Below, in pieces: positions 8,300 through 18,214 of a stretch of DNA of 58,375 bases (its first letter is position 1; every line of letters starts with the position of its first letter). Under the pieces are notes generated by a model. It saw nothing but the letters and a program-made list of their open reading frames with translations. It was not told the origin of the DNA and ran no database searches. Made by a program: the position numbers and the translations under genes. The DNA is taken from NCBI RefSeq assembly GCF_004353905.1, contig NZ_SMOD01000046.1, positions 1-58,375 on the forward strand. The letters run 5' to 3'. The stretch is from Paraburkholderia guartelaensis (GTDB taxonomy: Bacteria; Pseudomonadota; Gammaproteobacteria; Burkholderiales; Burkholderiaceae).

Positions 8300-11200
8300 A
8301 TGTCACACAGAGATGGACTTTCAGGCGTTTTGCCGGGCGGGACCAATCATGTGCCTGGCGTGGCAGCGCGCTTCGATGCCATATGTGCCGAGTTCGGCAA
8401 TCATCTTGCTGTGATTGACGCCACGGGCGAGGAAAATTACGCCGCCCTCGGCGAACGTTCGGCGCGGCTCGCCACCGTCCTGCACGAAATGGGACTGGAG
8501 CCCGGCGAGCGCTGCGCGATCATGGTTTCGCGCAGCCGCGACACGCTCGCCTTGATGCTGGCGATCCTGCGGCTGGGCGCCGTCTACGTGCCGCTGGACC
8601 GCGCCTATCCGAAGGCGCAGCTCGATTTCATCGTTTCCGACTGCTCGCCCAAGCTCATCATCGCTGAAGCGGCCGCGCTCGCCAGCGTTGGCGAACTGAA
8701 CGGCGTCTCGGTCGATCTCGAGCATGTCGTGGCGGCGGCCGAGGCCGCCGAGCCCGCGCCGCTCCACGCTAGCACTCGTGACGACGCTGCCTACGTGATG
8801 TACACCTCAGGCTCGACCGGCAAGCCCAAGGGCGTGATCGTGCCGCAGCGCGCGATCCTGCGCCTCGTGCAGGGCCAGACGTTCACCGAGCTTTCGCCCC
8901 ACACGCGCTTCCTCAACCTCGCGCCGCTCGCCTTCGATGCAAGCACGCTGGAGATCTGGGGACCGCTCCTGAACGGCGGCTGTGCCGCCATCATCAACGA
9001 GGTCCAGCCCTCTCTCGACACGATCGCGTCCGAGATAGCGCGACTTGGCGTTACCAGCGCCTGGTTCACGGCTGGCCTCTTCAATGCGCTCGCCGACTAT
9101 CGGCTGGAAGCCTTTCTTCCGCTCAAGGAGGCGCTGACGGGCGGGGACGTGCTGTCTCCCGTCCATGTTCGAAAGGTCATGGAGGCTCATCCGGGTCTGC
9201 AGATCATCAATGGCTACGGCCCGACCGAGAACACGACCTTCACTTGCTGCTATCGCATTCCGCGAGAAGGCGAGGCGCTCGCGCATGGCGATGCCATTCC
9301 CATTGGCTACGCCATCGCAGGCACGAGTGCCTACATCGTGGACGACAAGCTCGTGCCCGTTGCCGATGGAGAAGTCGGCGAACTGGTCACCGGCGGCGAC
9401 GGCGTCGCGCTCGGCTATCTCAACCGCCCCGAACTGACGGCGGAGAAGTTCGTCGACGACGTTTTCGCTCCCGGCGCCAAGCTCTACCGCACGGGCGACC
9501 TCGTACGCCGTCGCGCGGACGGCGCAATCGAATTTCTGGGCCGCAACGATCGGCAGATCAAGATTGCAGGCAAACGCATCGAACTCGACGAAATCGAACA
9601 TGCGTTGCGCGTGGCGCCCGGCGTGGCCGACGCGGCCGTGGCGGCATTCGATGGCCGCATGGGCAAGGCCATCGCTGGCTTCGTGAAAGCCGATGCGGCG
9701 GACGCTGACGTTCTCCTGAAAGAAATCCGCGCTTATCTCAAGTCCGCACTGCCCGACTACATGATGCCGTCGGAACTGCGTGTGCTGCCCGACTTTCCAC
9801 TGACGCCCAATGGCAAGATCAACCGCAAAGCGCTGCTTGCGGAAATCGATACGCAATCCGAATCATCGGCAGCGCCCTTGCCCGTTGACGACGACATTGC
9901 CGACAAGCTCGCGTCCGTATTCGAAGGGCTTCTCGGCAAACCCGTCGACCGCCGCGCGAACTTCTTCGACCTCGGCTTGCGCTCGCTCGATCTGATGCGC
10001 GCGCACGCCATCATCGCGCGCGACGTCGCAGCCAAGGTCGCGCTGGTGGATCTGTTCCGTCACCCCAATGTCGAGGCGCTGGCTGCGCAGCTGCGCACGA
10101 CGCTCCCAGCAGGCAAAGAGACGATCCGTCAACGCCGAGGCGCGCAAAGCGGAGCGATCGCAGTCGTCGGCATGTCCGGGCGGTTTCCGGGCGCGCGCAA
10201 TGTCTCCGAATTTTGGGCGAACATCCTCGCGGGGCGCGACTGCATCACGCATTTCGACCTGGCGGAACTGGAGGACAGTTTCGACGACAAGTCGCGACGC
10301 GACGCGAGTTATGTCAAGGCGCGGCCGATACTGGCGGATGTCGATCACTTCGATGCCGGCTTTTTTGGCATGCTCGCGCGCGAGTCCGCGCTGACCGACC
10401 CGCAGCAGCGCCTCTTCCTCCAGATCGCGTGGGAAGCGTTCGAAGATGCCGGATACGACCCGGCGACGATCACCGGCGCCGTCGGGGTGTTCGCCGGCAC
10501 GTCGATGAACACGTACTTCCTCAAGCACATCCTGTCCGATCGCGCGGTCATCGACGAATTTACGAGCCAGTTCCAGATCGGCGAGTATCAAAAGCTCGTT
10601 GGGGCCGGCGATTTCGTCGCCACCCGCACCGCCTACAAGCTCGGGCTCACGGGGCCGGCCATCTCCGTGCAGACGGCATGCTCCACCTCGCTCACCGCGA
10701 TCAGCCTCGCCGTCGAGAACCTTCGTGCCGGACGCTGCGACATGGCGCTGGCCGGCGGCGTCTCGATCACCTTCCCGCAGAAGCGCGGTTACTTCTATGA
10801 AGAAGGCGGCATGGGTGCGCCCGACGGCGTGTGCCGTCCGTTCGATGCCGACGCGAAGGGCACGGTATTCGGCAGCGGCGCGGGCGTCGTCCTGCTCAAA
10901 CGTCTCGAAGACGCCATCGCCGACGAAGATCCGATCTATGCCGTGATCCGCGGCGTGGGCATCAACAACGACGGTTCCGACAAGGTCGGCTTCACCGCGC
11001 CGAGCGTCGACGCCCAGGCCCGCGCCATTGCCATCGCGCACGCCGAGGCTGGCATCGATCCGGCCTCGATTGGCTATGTCGAGGCCCATGGCACGGCTAC
11101 GCCGCTTGGCGATCCGATCGAATTCGCGGGCCTCGTGCAGGCGTTCCGTCTGGGCGGCGCCGAGGGCGGCCAGTTCTGCGCGCTCGGCTCGGCGAAGGCC

Positions 11201-14200
11201 AACGTGGGGCACCTCGACGCGGCCGCGGGCGTAACGGGTTTCATCGCTGCGTCGCTCGCGCTGCGCAACCGCACGTTGCCGCCGCTCACGCATTTCCGCT
11301 CGCCCAACCCCGGCATCGACCTGACCGACAGTCCGTTCTTCTTCAATACGGCCGTGCGTCCCTGGGCTGATGGCGCCACGCCGCGCCGCGCAGGGGTGAG
11401 TTCGCTTGGCGTCGGCGGGACGAACGTCCATGTGGTGCTGGAGGAGGCGCCTTGCCGCAACGCCTCGGGCGAGCAAAGCGAACAACCTCAGATCCTGCCG
11501 CTGTCGGCCCGCAGCACGGCGGCGCTCGAACGCGCGAAGGCGAACCTCGCCACCCACCTCGCCAGCCATCCGGAGATCGCATTAGCCGACGTGGCCGCGA
11601 CACTGCAAACGGGCCGCCGCGATTTCGCGCACCGCGCCGTCGTGGTCGCCGAGAGCGTGGAGCAGGCCCAGGCCAAGCTCCAGAAAGGCGCGATCGAAGC
11701 ACAGGCGCCGCAGGCCACGCCTGCGGTCGTCTTCATGTTCCCCGGCCAGGGCGCGCAGTATCCGGGCATGGGCGCCGCGCTCTATCGCACCGAGCCGGTC
11801 TATCGTGAGTGGATCGACAAGGGCGCCGAGGCACTGGCTCCTCATCTCGGCCTGGACATCCGCACACTGCTGTTGAGCGAAGCCCCGGAAGGCGACGACA
11901 CCCCGCACCCCATCCGCTCGACGATCTACGCGCAGCCTGCGCTCTTCCTCGTCGAATATGCGCTCGCGCAGTTGTGGATCTCGCGCGGCGTCAAGCCGGC
12001 AGCCATGATCGGCCACAGCGTCGGCGAGCTGGTTGCGGCCTGCGTGGCGGAGGCGATCGCTTTCGAGGATGCGCTGCGCCTGATCGCGCAACGCGGCGCG
12101 CTCATGCAGTCCGCCGAACCGGGCGCGATGCTGGTCGTGCGCCTGTCGGAGGCCGAACTCAGCCCGATGTTGCCCGCGGATGTCGATCTCGCCGCGATCA
12201 ATGCGCCGACGCTCAGCGTCGTGGCAGGCCCCTTCGCCGCCATCGAGGCATTCGAGGCCACGCTCAAGGCGCGCGATATCGAGCATCGACGTCTGCACAC
12301 TTCGCACGCGTTCCACTCTCGCATGATGTCGGGCGTCGTCGACGATCTGGCCAAGGTCGCGAACAGCCTGTCTTTCGCGCGGCCGAAGATTCCGTACGTG
12401 TCCTCCGTGACCGGGCAGTGGGCGGCGATGGATCAGCCGGTCTCGGGACAGTACTGGGCCAGCCATTGCCGCAATGTCGTGCGCTTTAGCGACGCGCTGG
12501 CCACGGTCACGGCAGAGGGCAAGCCGCTGCTGCTCGAAATCGGCCCGGGCCGCACGCTCTCGACCTTTGTCCTGCAGGGCTTGCCCAAGGACCGGCATCA
12601 GGGCGCGATTGCCTCGCTGCCCGATTTCGCGACGCGCGAGCGCGAGCTTGCCGTCCTCGCCGAGGCGACCGGGCGCCTGTGGCTGAACGGCGTCACGCCG
12701 AGCTGGAAAACGCTGCGGGCTGAAGCCGGCCGCCGCGTTTCGCTACCGACCTACCCCTTCGAGCCGGAACGGCACTGGATTGACGCCCCGGCAACCGCCT
12801 CTTCACGCCAGCCGACGACCGTTGCCCCAGCGATTGCCGCACAAGCCCCGTCCGAAGCCCTAATCGATACTCCCCAGACCGCCATGGCCCAAACCGTCCA
12901 AATCGACCGCAAACCGCGTCTCATTGCCGAACTGGCGTCGCTGCTCGCCGAAATGTCCGGCGAAGCACCGGATACGTCCAATCCGGACGTGACCTTCTGG
13001 GATCTCGGTTACGACTCGCTGTTCATGGGGCAAGTATCGCGGCAGCTGCGCCGCCGCTACGACGTCACGATCAGCTTCCGGCAGATCATGAGCGACTATC
13101 CGACGCTGCCTGCCCTCGCGCAGTTCCTCGATGGCGCCATGCCGCCCGATCCGGAAGTGCCTGCTGAGGCTGCGCCGGTTGCTGCACCTGCTGTTGCGCC
13201 GGCCGCTGTTCAAGTCTCGGCTGCTCCGGTCGCCGTTGCGGCAGTGCAGGTGGCTGCACCTGTGGCTGTTCAGGCAGCCACCGGCGACCTCCAGTCGGTG
13301 ATCCGCGACCAGCTCGCCGCGATGCAGTCGGTGATGGCGCGTCAGCTCGAGGTGCTGCAAGGTGCGCCGCTGGCCGTTCAGCAGCCCGCAGCGGTTCAGA
13401 TCGCCGCACCGGCCATCGCAGCCGCCCCGGTCGTTGCCGCCGCAGCGCCCGCACCGGCCGCCGCGCCCGCGCACGCCGCCGGCCCCGAGATCAAGTTCGA
13501 GGAGAACCGCCCGTCGCGCTTCACCGCGTACAAGCCCGGCGCCTCGCACTCGGCCCAGATGACCGACGCGCAGCAGGCGTTCATCACCGATCTGGCGGCG
13601 CGCTACTCGGCCAAAACAGCCACTTCCAAGTCTCGTACGCAGTCCTATCGCGCCGTGCTTGCCGATCCGCGTACCGCCAGCGGCTTCCGCGAGGAATGGA
13701 AGGAGCTTGTCTATCCGATCGTCGCCCAGCGCTCGAAGGGCTCGAAGATCTGGGACGTGGACGGCAACGAATACATCGACGTGGTCAACGGCTACGGCCA
13801 GACCGCGTTCGGCCACACGCCCGATTTCGTGGTTGCCGCGGTCAACGCGCAACTGGCGGAAGGCTTCGCTATCGGACCGCAGTCGCCGCTCGCCGGCGAA
13901 GTCGCCCAGATGTTCTCGGAGATGACCGGCCATCAGCGCGTCACGTTCTGCAATACCGGCTCGGAAGCCGTGATGGCGGCGATGCGCCTCGCGCGCACGG
14001 TGACCGGCAAGGACAAGGTCGTCTGCTTCGACGGCGACTATCACGGCCAGTTCGACGAAGTGCTCGTGAAGCCGGGCAGCGAAGCGGGCGTGCCGCGCGC
14101 ATTCCCGCTCGCTCCGGGAATTCCGCAGACCTCCGTGGGCAACATGGTCGTGCTGCCCTACGCGCGTCCCGAAAGCCTCGAGTGGATCAAGGCAAATATC

Positions 14201-17200
14201 GACGATATCGCAGCCGTCCTGATCGAGCCGGTGCAGTCGCGCCATCCCAATCTGCGTCCGAAGGAGTTCGTGCAGCAGTTGCGCGACGTGACGGCCGCCA
14301 ATGAGTCGGCCCTCATCTTCGACGAGGTCGTAACGGGCTTTCGCGTCCATCCGGCCGGCATGCAAGGCCTGTGGGGCATCCAGGGCGACATGGCGACCTA
14401 CGGCAAGGTGGTCGGCGGCGGCCTGCCCATCGGCGTGCTCGCCGGCACCACGCAGTACATGGACGCGCTCGACGGTGGTCAGTGGCAGTTCGGCGATGCT
14501 TCGGTACCCGAAGTTCCGCCGACGTTCTTCGCAGGCACGTTCGTGCGCCATCCCGTCGTGCTGGCCGCGATGAAAGCCGTCCTCCTGCACCTCAAGGAAG
14601 CGGGCCCGGCGCTGCAGGAAGGGCTCGGCGAGCGCATGGCCGGCCTCGTGCAGCGTGTCAACGCGCATCTGGAGAAGGTCGGCATCGCCACGCGGGCCGA
14701 ATCCTTCTCGAGCTGGTTCTATGTGAATCTCGCAGGCGAGGATCGCCTCGGCAGCCTCTTCTATCCGTATATGCGCTACCTCGGCGTGCATATCATGGAA
14801 GGCTTCCCCTGCTTCCTGACGACGAGCCATTCGGACGAGGACATCCGCAAGATCGGCGACGCCTTCATCGCGAGTATCGATGCACTCCAGCGCGTCGGCA
14901 TTCTCGGTGGCGTGCAGGACGCCGCGGCGCTGACGCAGGCCGAACCGGCGCTCACGCAATCGGCACTCACCGAGCCGCAGAAGGAAATCTGGATGTCGGC
15001 CCAGCAGGGCCATGAGGCCTCGCTCGCGTTCAATGAGTCGTTCACGCTCGAACTCAATGGCAAGCTCAACGAGGCCGCGTTCGAGCGCGCCTTCGCCGCG
15101 ACGGTTGCCCGCCACGATGCGCTGCGCGTGCACTTCTCGCGCGTGGGCGACATGATGTTCGCGGAACCGACGACGACCGTGCCGCTGGTCCCGATCGACC
15201 TTTCCACTCACGCCGATCCGGCGGGCGAGCTCAAGGCCATCATCGACGCGGAAGCCCGCGAAGTTTTCGACCTGACCCGGGCGCCGCTCGCGCGCGCCGC
15301 ACTGGTGCGCCTCGAAGCGCAGAAGTGGGCGTTCGTGTTCACGGCGCATCACATCGTCTGCGACGGCTGGTCGATCAACATCATCCTGCGCGATCTGGCT
15401 GCGCTCTACGCCGCAGAAGTCTGGGGCACGCAGCCGGAACTCGACGAGGTGCAGAGCTTCCTTGCCTTCGCCAAGGCGCAGGACGAGATCGGTGTCGAGA
15501 AGGAAACGCGCGAGTTCTGGATGAACGTCCATCGCGTCCCGGCGCCGCAACCCGATTTGCCCGGCGACCGCCCGCGTCCGGAACGCAAGAGCTTCAACGG
15601 CGCTTCGACGACCCGCCATCTGGGAGCCGATCTTCTCAAGCAAGTGAAGACCGCTTCCTCGAAGCAGGGCTGCTCGCTGTTCGCCACGCTGTTCGGCGCG
15701 GCTCAGGTGCTGTTCGGCCGTCTGTCCGGCAATGACGATGTGGTGATCGCCGCGCCGATGGCTGGCCAGTCGCAAGCGGGCGAAGCGCTGCTGGTCGGGC
15801 ACTGCGTCAACTTCCTGCCGCTGCGCGTGAAGTTCGACCGCGAGAAGCCGTTCGCCACGCACATGAAGGCAGTGCGTGATCACCTCTATGATGCAGGCGA
15901 CCGCCAGAACTACACCTACGGCGCACTCGTGCGCGATCTCGGCATCAAGCGCGATCTCAACCGGCTGCCGCTGACCGACCTGCAGTTCAACCTGGAAAAG
16001 GTCGACGGCGAACTCGACATGGCAGGCGTCACCACGCACTTCGCGCCGAACGCGAAGGCCTACAGCAACTTCGATCTGTTCCTGAACGTGATCGAATCGG
16101 CACAGGGTCTGCGTCTCGATTGCGACTTCAACACCGACGTCTATGACGAAACGACGATCCAGCGCTGGCTCGGCTACTACGAAACCTTGCTGACGGCGAT
16201 CGCACGCGATGCCGAAATGCCTGTCGCAGCACTGCCGCTCTTGAGCGATGCGGAAATCCACCATCTGCGTGACGAGCTGAACGCGTCCCAGCGCGACTAC
16301 GATCTCTCGCAGACGACGCCGGCGCTGATCGCTGCGCAGGCCTGGCAGGCTCCGGATACGACGGCCGTGTCGGACGAATCGACGAGCCTGACCTATGGCG
16401 AACTCGATGCGCGCGCCAGCCAGATCGCGCGCCGGCTCATGGCGGCGGGTATCGCGTCGGGCTCACGCGTCGCCCTCGCGATGGAACGCAGCGCCATGAT
16501 CGTGGCTGCCATGATCGGCGTGTGGCGCGCGGGCTGCGCCTACGTGCCGCTCGACATGACGATGCCGCCTGCACGCCTGCGCCAGATTCTCGATGGCGCC
16601 GGCATCGCCGCCATCCTCAGCGATGAGGCAAGCCTCACGGTGCTGGAGCCGGGCGCGCATCGCGTGCTGGACGTGGAGGCGCTCCTCGCGCAGGACGACG
16701 ACGAGACTGTGGCGCTGCCCGCCGTCACGGACGCGGATTCGGCCTACGTGATCTTCACGTCGGGCTCGACGGGTCAGCCCAAGGGCGTGGAGATCGGCCA
16801 TCGCGCGCTGAGCAACTTCCTGCTCTCGATGGCGCACGCGCCGGGCTTTACGGTCAGGGACAGCATCGTCGCGGTGACGACGTTCTCCTTCGATATCTCG
16901 GGTCTCGAGCTGTTCCTGCCGCTCATCGCCGGCGGGCGGACCTTCATCGCCGGCCATGCGGAAGTGCGCACCGGTTTCGAGCTGGTGACCCGCCTGAAGG
17001 AAGAAGCCGCCACTGTTCTCCAGGCGACGCCTTCGCTGTGGCGCATGCTGCTCGAGGCCGGCTTCAAGGCGCCGAAGGGCTTCAAGATCCTGTGCGGCGG
17101 CGAGCCGTTGCCGCGCGATCTCGCCGACGACCTGCTCGCGACCGGCGCGGAGGTGTGGAACCTCTACGGCCCGACCGAGACGACGATCTGGTCCTCCGCC

Positions 17201-18211
17201 TCGCGTGTCGTTGCGAACGCACCGGTGGTGATCGGCGCGCCGCTCGCCAATACCGACCTGCACGTGCTGACCGACGACCTGCATCTGGCGCCCGAAGGCG
17301 TGAGCGGCGAACTGTGGATTGGCGGTGAAGGCCTGGCGAAGGGCTATTTCAACCGCCCTGACCTGACCGATGCCGCCTTCAAGTCGGTTGCCGTCGAAGG
17401 CGCAGCACCGCGCCGGCTCTACCGCACCGGCGATCTCGCGAAGCGGCTCGCCGACGGCTCGCTCCAGCACCTGGGCCGTCGCGACCAGCAGATCAAGCTG
17501 CGCGGCTTCCGCATCGAGATCGAGGATATCGAGGCCACCCTGCGCAAAGCTCCCGGTGTTGCCGCAGCCGCCGTCGCCCTGCATACCGTGGCCGACAGCG
17601 CGCGCCTCGTGGGCTACCTGGTCGGCGCTGGCTCCGACAAGCCGGATCAGAGCGCAGTCGCGGCGCATGTCGCCGGGCAACTGCCGTCCTACATGGTGCC
17701 GACGCTGTGGATGACGCTCGACGCACTGCCTCAGACCAGCAACGGCAAGCTCGACCGCAAGGCCCTGCCCGTGCCGACGGCGGACATGGTGGCCGCGCCG
17801 GTGCGCCAGCCGCATGCCGCGCTCAAGGTCGTGCCGCAAGCGCCGGTGCCGGTCGAACCGGCGGCGAGCGAACCCGCGCAAATCGTGGTCGCCGCAGCCG
17901 AACCCGCGGTCATGACGCCGACGCAGGCCACCATCGCGGCGATCTGGGGCGAGGTGCTCGGGCTGCAGCAGGTGGGTATCGATCAGAAGTTCTTCAGCCT
18001 CGGTGCAGACAGCCTCCAGCTCTTCCGCATCGTTGCACGAATGAACGAGCGCGGGTTGGGCGTGGATGCGCGTCAGCTCATGAAGAACGTCACGATCGAG
18101 CAGCTGGCCGCGAGCCTTGACGGTACGCAGACGGACGAGCCGGTCGAGGCGCCCGCCGTGGCGCGGCCGTCGATCCTCAACTTCAAGCGCAGGATTGCCG
18201 AAGGAGCCTGA
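8300..18211 (+). CDS. Hybrid NRPS-PKS with internal aminotransferase: A-PCP-KS-AT-ACP-AMT-C-A-PCP
   Basis: A 3303-residue assembly-line enzyme. Domains: A1 (about 30-510; YTSGSTGKPKG at 168, YRTGD near 396), PCP (Ser about 562 in LGLRSLDL), KS (620-1045; C794, H930, H971), AT (1140-1435; GHSVGE with S1240, HAFH at 1336, typical of malonyl-CoA), ACP (S1573), an Ala/Val/Pro/Gln-rich linker (about 1615-1730), a class III GSA-type aminotransferase (about 1755-2200; PLP lysine K2036), C (from 2221; HHIVCDG at 2350), A2 (about 2660-3150) and PCP (S3238). Manual reading of the specificity residues gives DALWLGGTFK for A1, close to the valine code, and DILQLGLIWK for A2, the classic glycine code. No ketoreductase or thioesterase is present. 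The order resembles mycosubtilin MycA, but with an amino-acid rather than a fatty-acid starter. Confidence 0.95.
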   Translation: MSHRDGLSGVLPGGTNHVPGVAARFDAICAEFGNHLAVIDATGEENYAALGERSARLATVLHEMGLEPGERCAIMVSRSRDTLALMLAILRLGAVYVPLDRAYPKAQLDFIVSDCSPKLIIAEAAALASVGELNGVSVDLEHVVAAAEAAEPAPLHASTRDDAAYVMYTSGSTGKPKGVIVPQRAILRLVQGQTFTELSPHTRFLNLAPLAFDASTLEIWGPLLNGGCAAIINEVQPSLDTIASEIARLGVTSAWFTAGLFNALADYRLEAFLPLKEALTGGDVLSPVHVRKVMEAHPGLQIINGYGPTENTTFTCCYRIPREGEALAHGDAIPIGYAIAGTSAYIVDDKLVPVADGEVGELVTGGDGVALGYLNRPELTAEKFVDDVFAPGAKLYRTGDLVRRRADGAIEFLGRNDRQIKIAGKRIELDEIEHALRVAPGVADAAVAAFDGRMGKAIAGFVKADAADADVLLKEIRAYLKSALPDYMMPSELRVLPDFPLTPNGKINRKALLAEIDTQSESSAAPLPVDDDIADKLASVFEGLLGKPVDRRANFFDLGLRSLDLMRAHAIIARDVAAKVALVDLFRHPNVEALAAQLRTTLPAGKETIRQRRGAQSGAIAVVGMSGRFPGARNVSEFWANILAGRDCITHFDLAELEDSFDDKSRRDASYVKARPILADVDHFDAGFFGMLARESALTDPQQRLFLQIAWEAFEDAGYDPATITGAVGVFAGTSMNTYFLKHILSDRAVIDEFTSQFQIGEYQKLVGAGDFVATRTAYKLGLTGPAISVQTACSTSLTAISLAVENLRAGRCDMALAGGVSITFPQKRGYFYEEGGMGAPDGVCRPFDADAKGTVFGSGAGVVLLKRLEDAIADEDPIYAVIRGVGINNDGSDKVGFTAPSVDAQARAIAIAHAEAGIDPASIGYVEAHGTATPLGDPIEFAGLVQAFRLGGAEGGQFCALGSAKANVGHLDAAAGVTGFIAASLALRNRTLPPLTHFRSPNPGIDLTDSPFFFNTAVRPWADGATPRRAGVSSLGVGGTNVHVVLEEAPCRNASGEQSEQPQILPLSARSTAALERAKANLATHLASHPEIALADVAATLQTGRRDFAHRAVVVAESVEQAQAKLQKGAIEAQAPQATPAVVFMFPGQGAQYPGMGAALYRTEPVYREWIDKGAEALAPHLGLDIRTLLLSEAPEGDDTPHPIRSTIYAQPALFLVEYALAQLWISRGVKPAAMIGHSVGELVAACVAEAIAFEDALRLIAQRGALMQSAEPGAMLVVRLSEAELSPMLPADVDLAAINAPTLSVVAGPFAAIEAFEATLKARDIEHRRLHTSHAFHSRMMSGVVDDLAKVANSLSFARPKIPYVSSVTGQWAAMDQPVSGQYWASHCRNVVRFSDALATVTAEGKPLLLEIGPGRTLSTFVLQGLPKDRHQGAIASLPDFATRERELAVLAEATGRLWLNGVTPSWKTLRAEAGRRVSLPTYPFEPERHWIDAPATASSRQPTTVAPAIAAQAPSEALIDTPQTAMAQTVQIDRKPRLIAELASLLAEMSGEAPDTSNPDVTFWDLGYDSLFMGQVSRQLRRRYDVTISFRQIMSDYPTLPALAQFLDGAMPPDPEVPAEAAPVAAPAVAPAAVQVSAAPVAVAAVQVAAPVAVQAATGDLQSVIRDQLAAMQSVMARQLEVLQGAPLAVQQPAAVQIAAPAIAAAPVVAAAAPAPAAAPAHAAGPEIKFEENRPSRFTAYKPGASHSAQMTDAQQAFITDLAARYSAKTATSKSRTQSYRAVLADPRTASGFREEWKELVYPIVAQRSKGSKIWDVDGNEYIDVVNGYGQTAFGHTPDFVVAAVNAQLAEGFAIGPQSPLAGEVAQMFSEMTGHQRVTFCNTGSEAVMAAMRLARTVTGKDKVVCFDGDYHGQFDEVLVKPGSEAGVPRAFPLAPGIPQTSVGNMVVLPYARPESLEWIKANIDDIAAVLIEPVQSRHPNLRPKEFVQQLRDVTAANESALIFDEVVTGFRVHPAGMQGLWGIQGDMATYGKVVGGGLPIGVLAGTTQYMDALDGGQWQFGDASVPEVPPTFFAGTFVRHPVVLAAMKAVLLHLKEAGPALQEGLGERMAGLVQRVNAHLEKVGIATRAESFSSWFYVNLAGEDRLGSLFYPYMRYLGVHIMEGFPCFLTTSHSDEDIRKIGDAFIASIDALQRVGILGGVQDAAALTQAEPALTQSALTEPQKEIWMSAQQGHEASLAFNESFTLELNGKLNEAAFERAFAATVARHDALRVHFSRVGDMMFAEPTTTVPLVPIDLSTHADPAGELKAIIDAEAREVFDLTRAPLARAALVRLEAQKWAFVFTAHHIVCDGWSINIILRDLAALYAAEVWGTQPELDEVQSFLAFAKAQDEIGVEKETREFWMNVHRVPAPQPDLPGDRPRPERKSFNGASTTRHLGADLLKQVKTASSKQGCSLFATLFGAAQVLFGRLSGNDDVVIAAPMAGQSQAGEALLVGHCVNFLPLRVKFDREKPFATHMKAVRDHLYDAGDRQNYTYGALVRDLGIKRDLNRLPLTDLQFNLEKVDGELDMAGVTTHFAPNAKAYSNFDLFLNVIESAQGLRLDCDFNTDVYDETTIQRWLGYYETLLTAIARDAEMPVAALPLLSDAEIHHLRDELNASQRDYDLSQTTPALIAAQAWQAPDTTAVSDESTSLTYGELDARASQIARRLMAAGIASGSRVALAMERSAMIVAAMIGVWRAGCAYVPLDMTMPPARLRQILDGAGIAAILSDEASLTVLEPGAHRVLDVEALLAQDDDETVALPAVTDADSAYVIFTSGSTGQPKGVEIGHRALSNFLLSMAHAPGFTVRDSIVAVTTFSFDISGLELFLPLIAGGRTFIAGHAEVRTGFELVTRLKEEAATVLQATPSLWRMLLEAGFKAPKGFKILCGGEPLPRDLADDLLATGAEVWNLYGPTETTIWSSASRVVANAPVVIGAPLANTDLHVLTDDLHLAPEGVSGELWIGGEGLAKGYFNRPDLTDAAFKSVAVEGAAPRRLYRTGDLAKRLADGSLQHLGRRDQQIKLRGFRIEIEDIEATLRKAPGVAAAAVALHTVADSARLVGYLVGAGSDKPDQSAVAAHVAGQLPSYMVPTLWMTLDALPQTSNGKLDRKALPVPTADMVAAPVRQPHAALKVVPQAPVPVEPAASEPAQIVVAAAEPAVMTPTQATIAAIWGEVLGLQQVGIDQKFFSLGADSLQLFRIVARMNERGLGVDARQLMKNVTIEQLAASLDGTQTDEPVEAPAVARPSILNFKRRIAEGA

Positions 18212-18214
18212 GCG

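Noticed and set aside
12860..16264. A 1134-codon open frame on the minus strand inside the synthetase gene, and similar ones at 16463-18787 (minus) and 9863-11569 (minus)
   Set aside because: They lie antisense to a gene with strong domain motifs, are rich in Arg/His/Glu as expected for the complement of GC-rich codons, and have no family motif or ribosome site.
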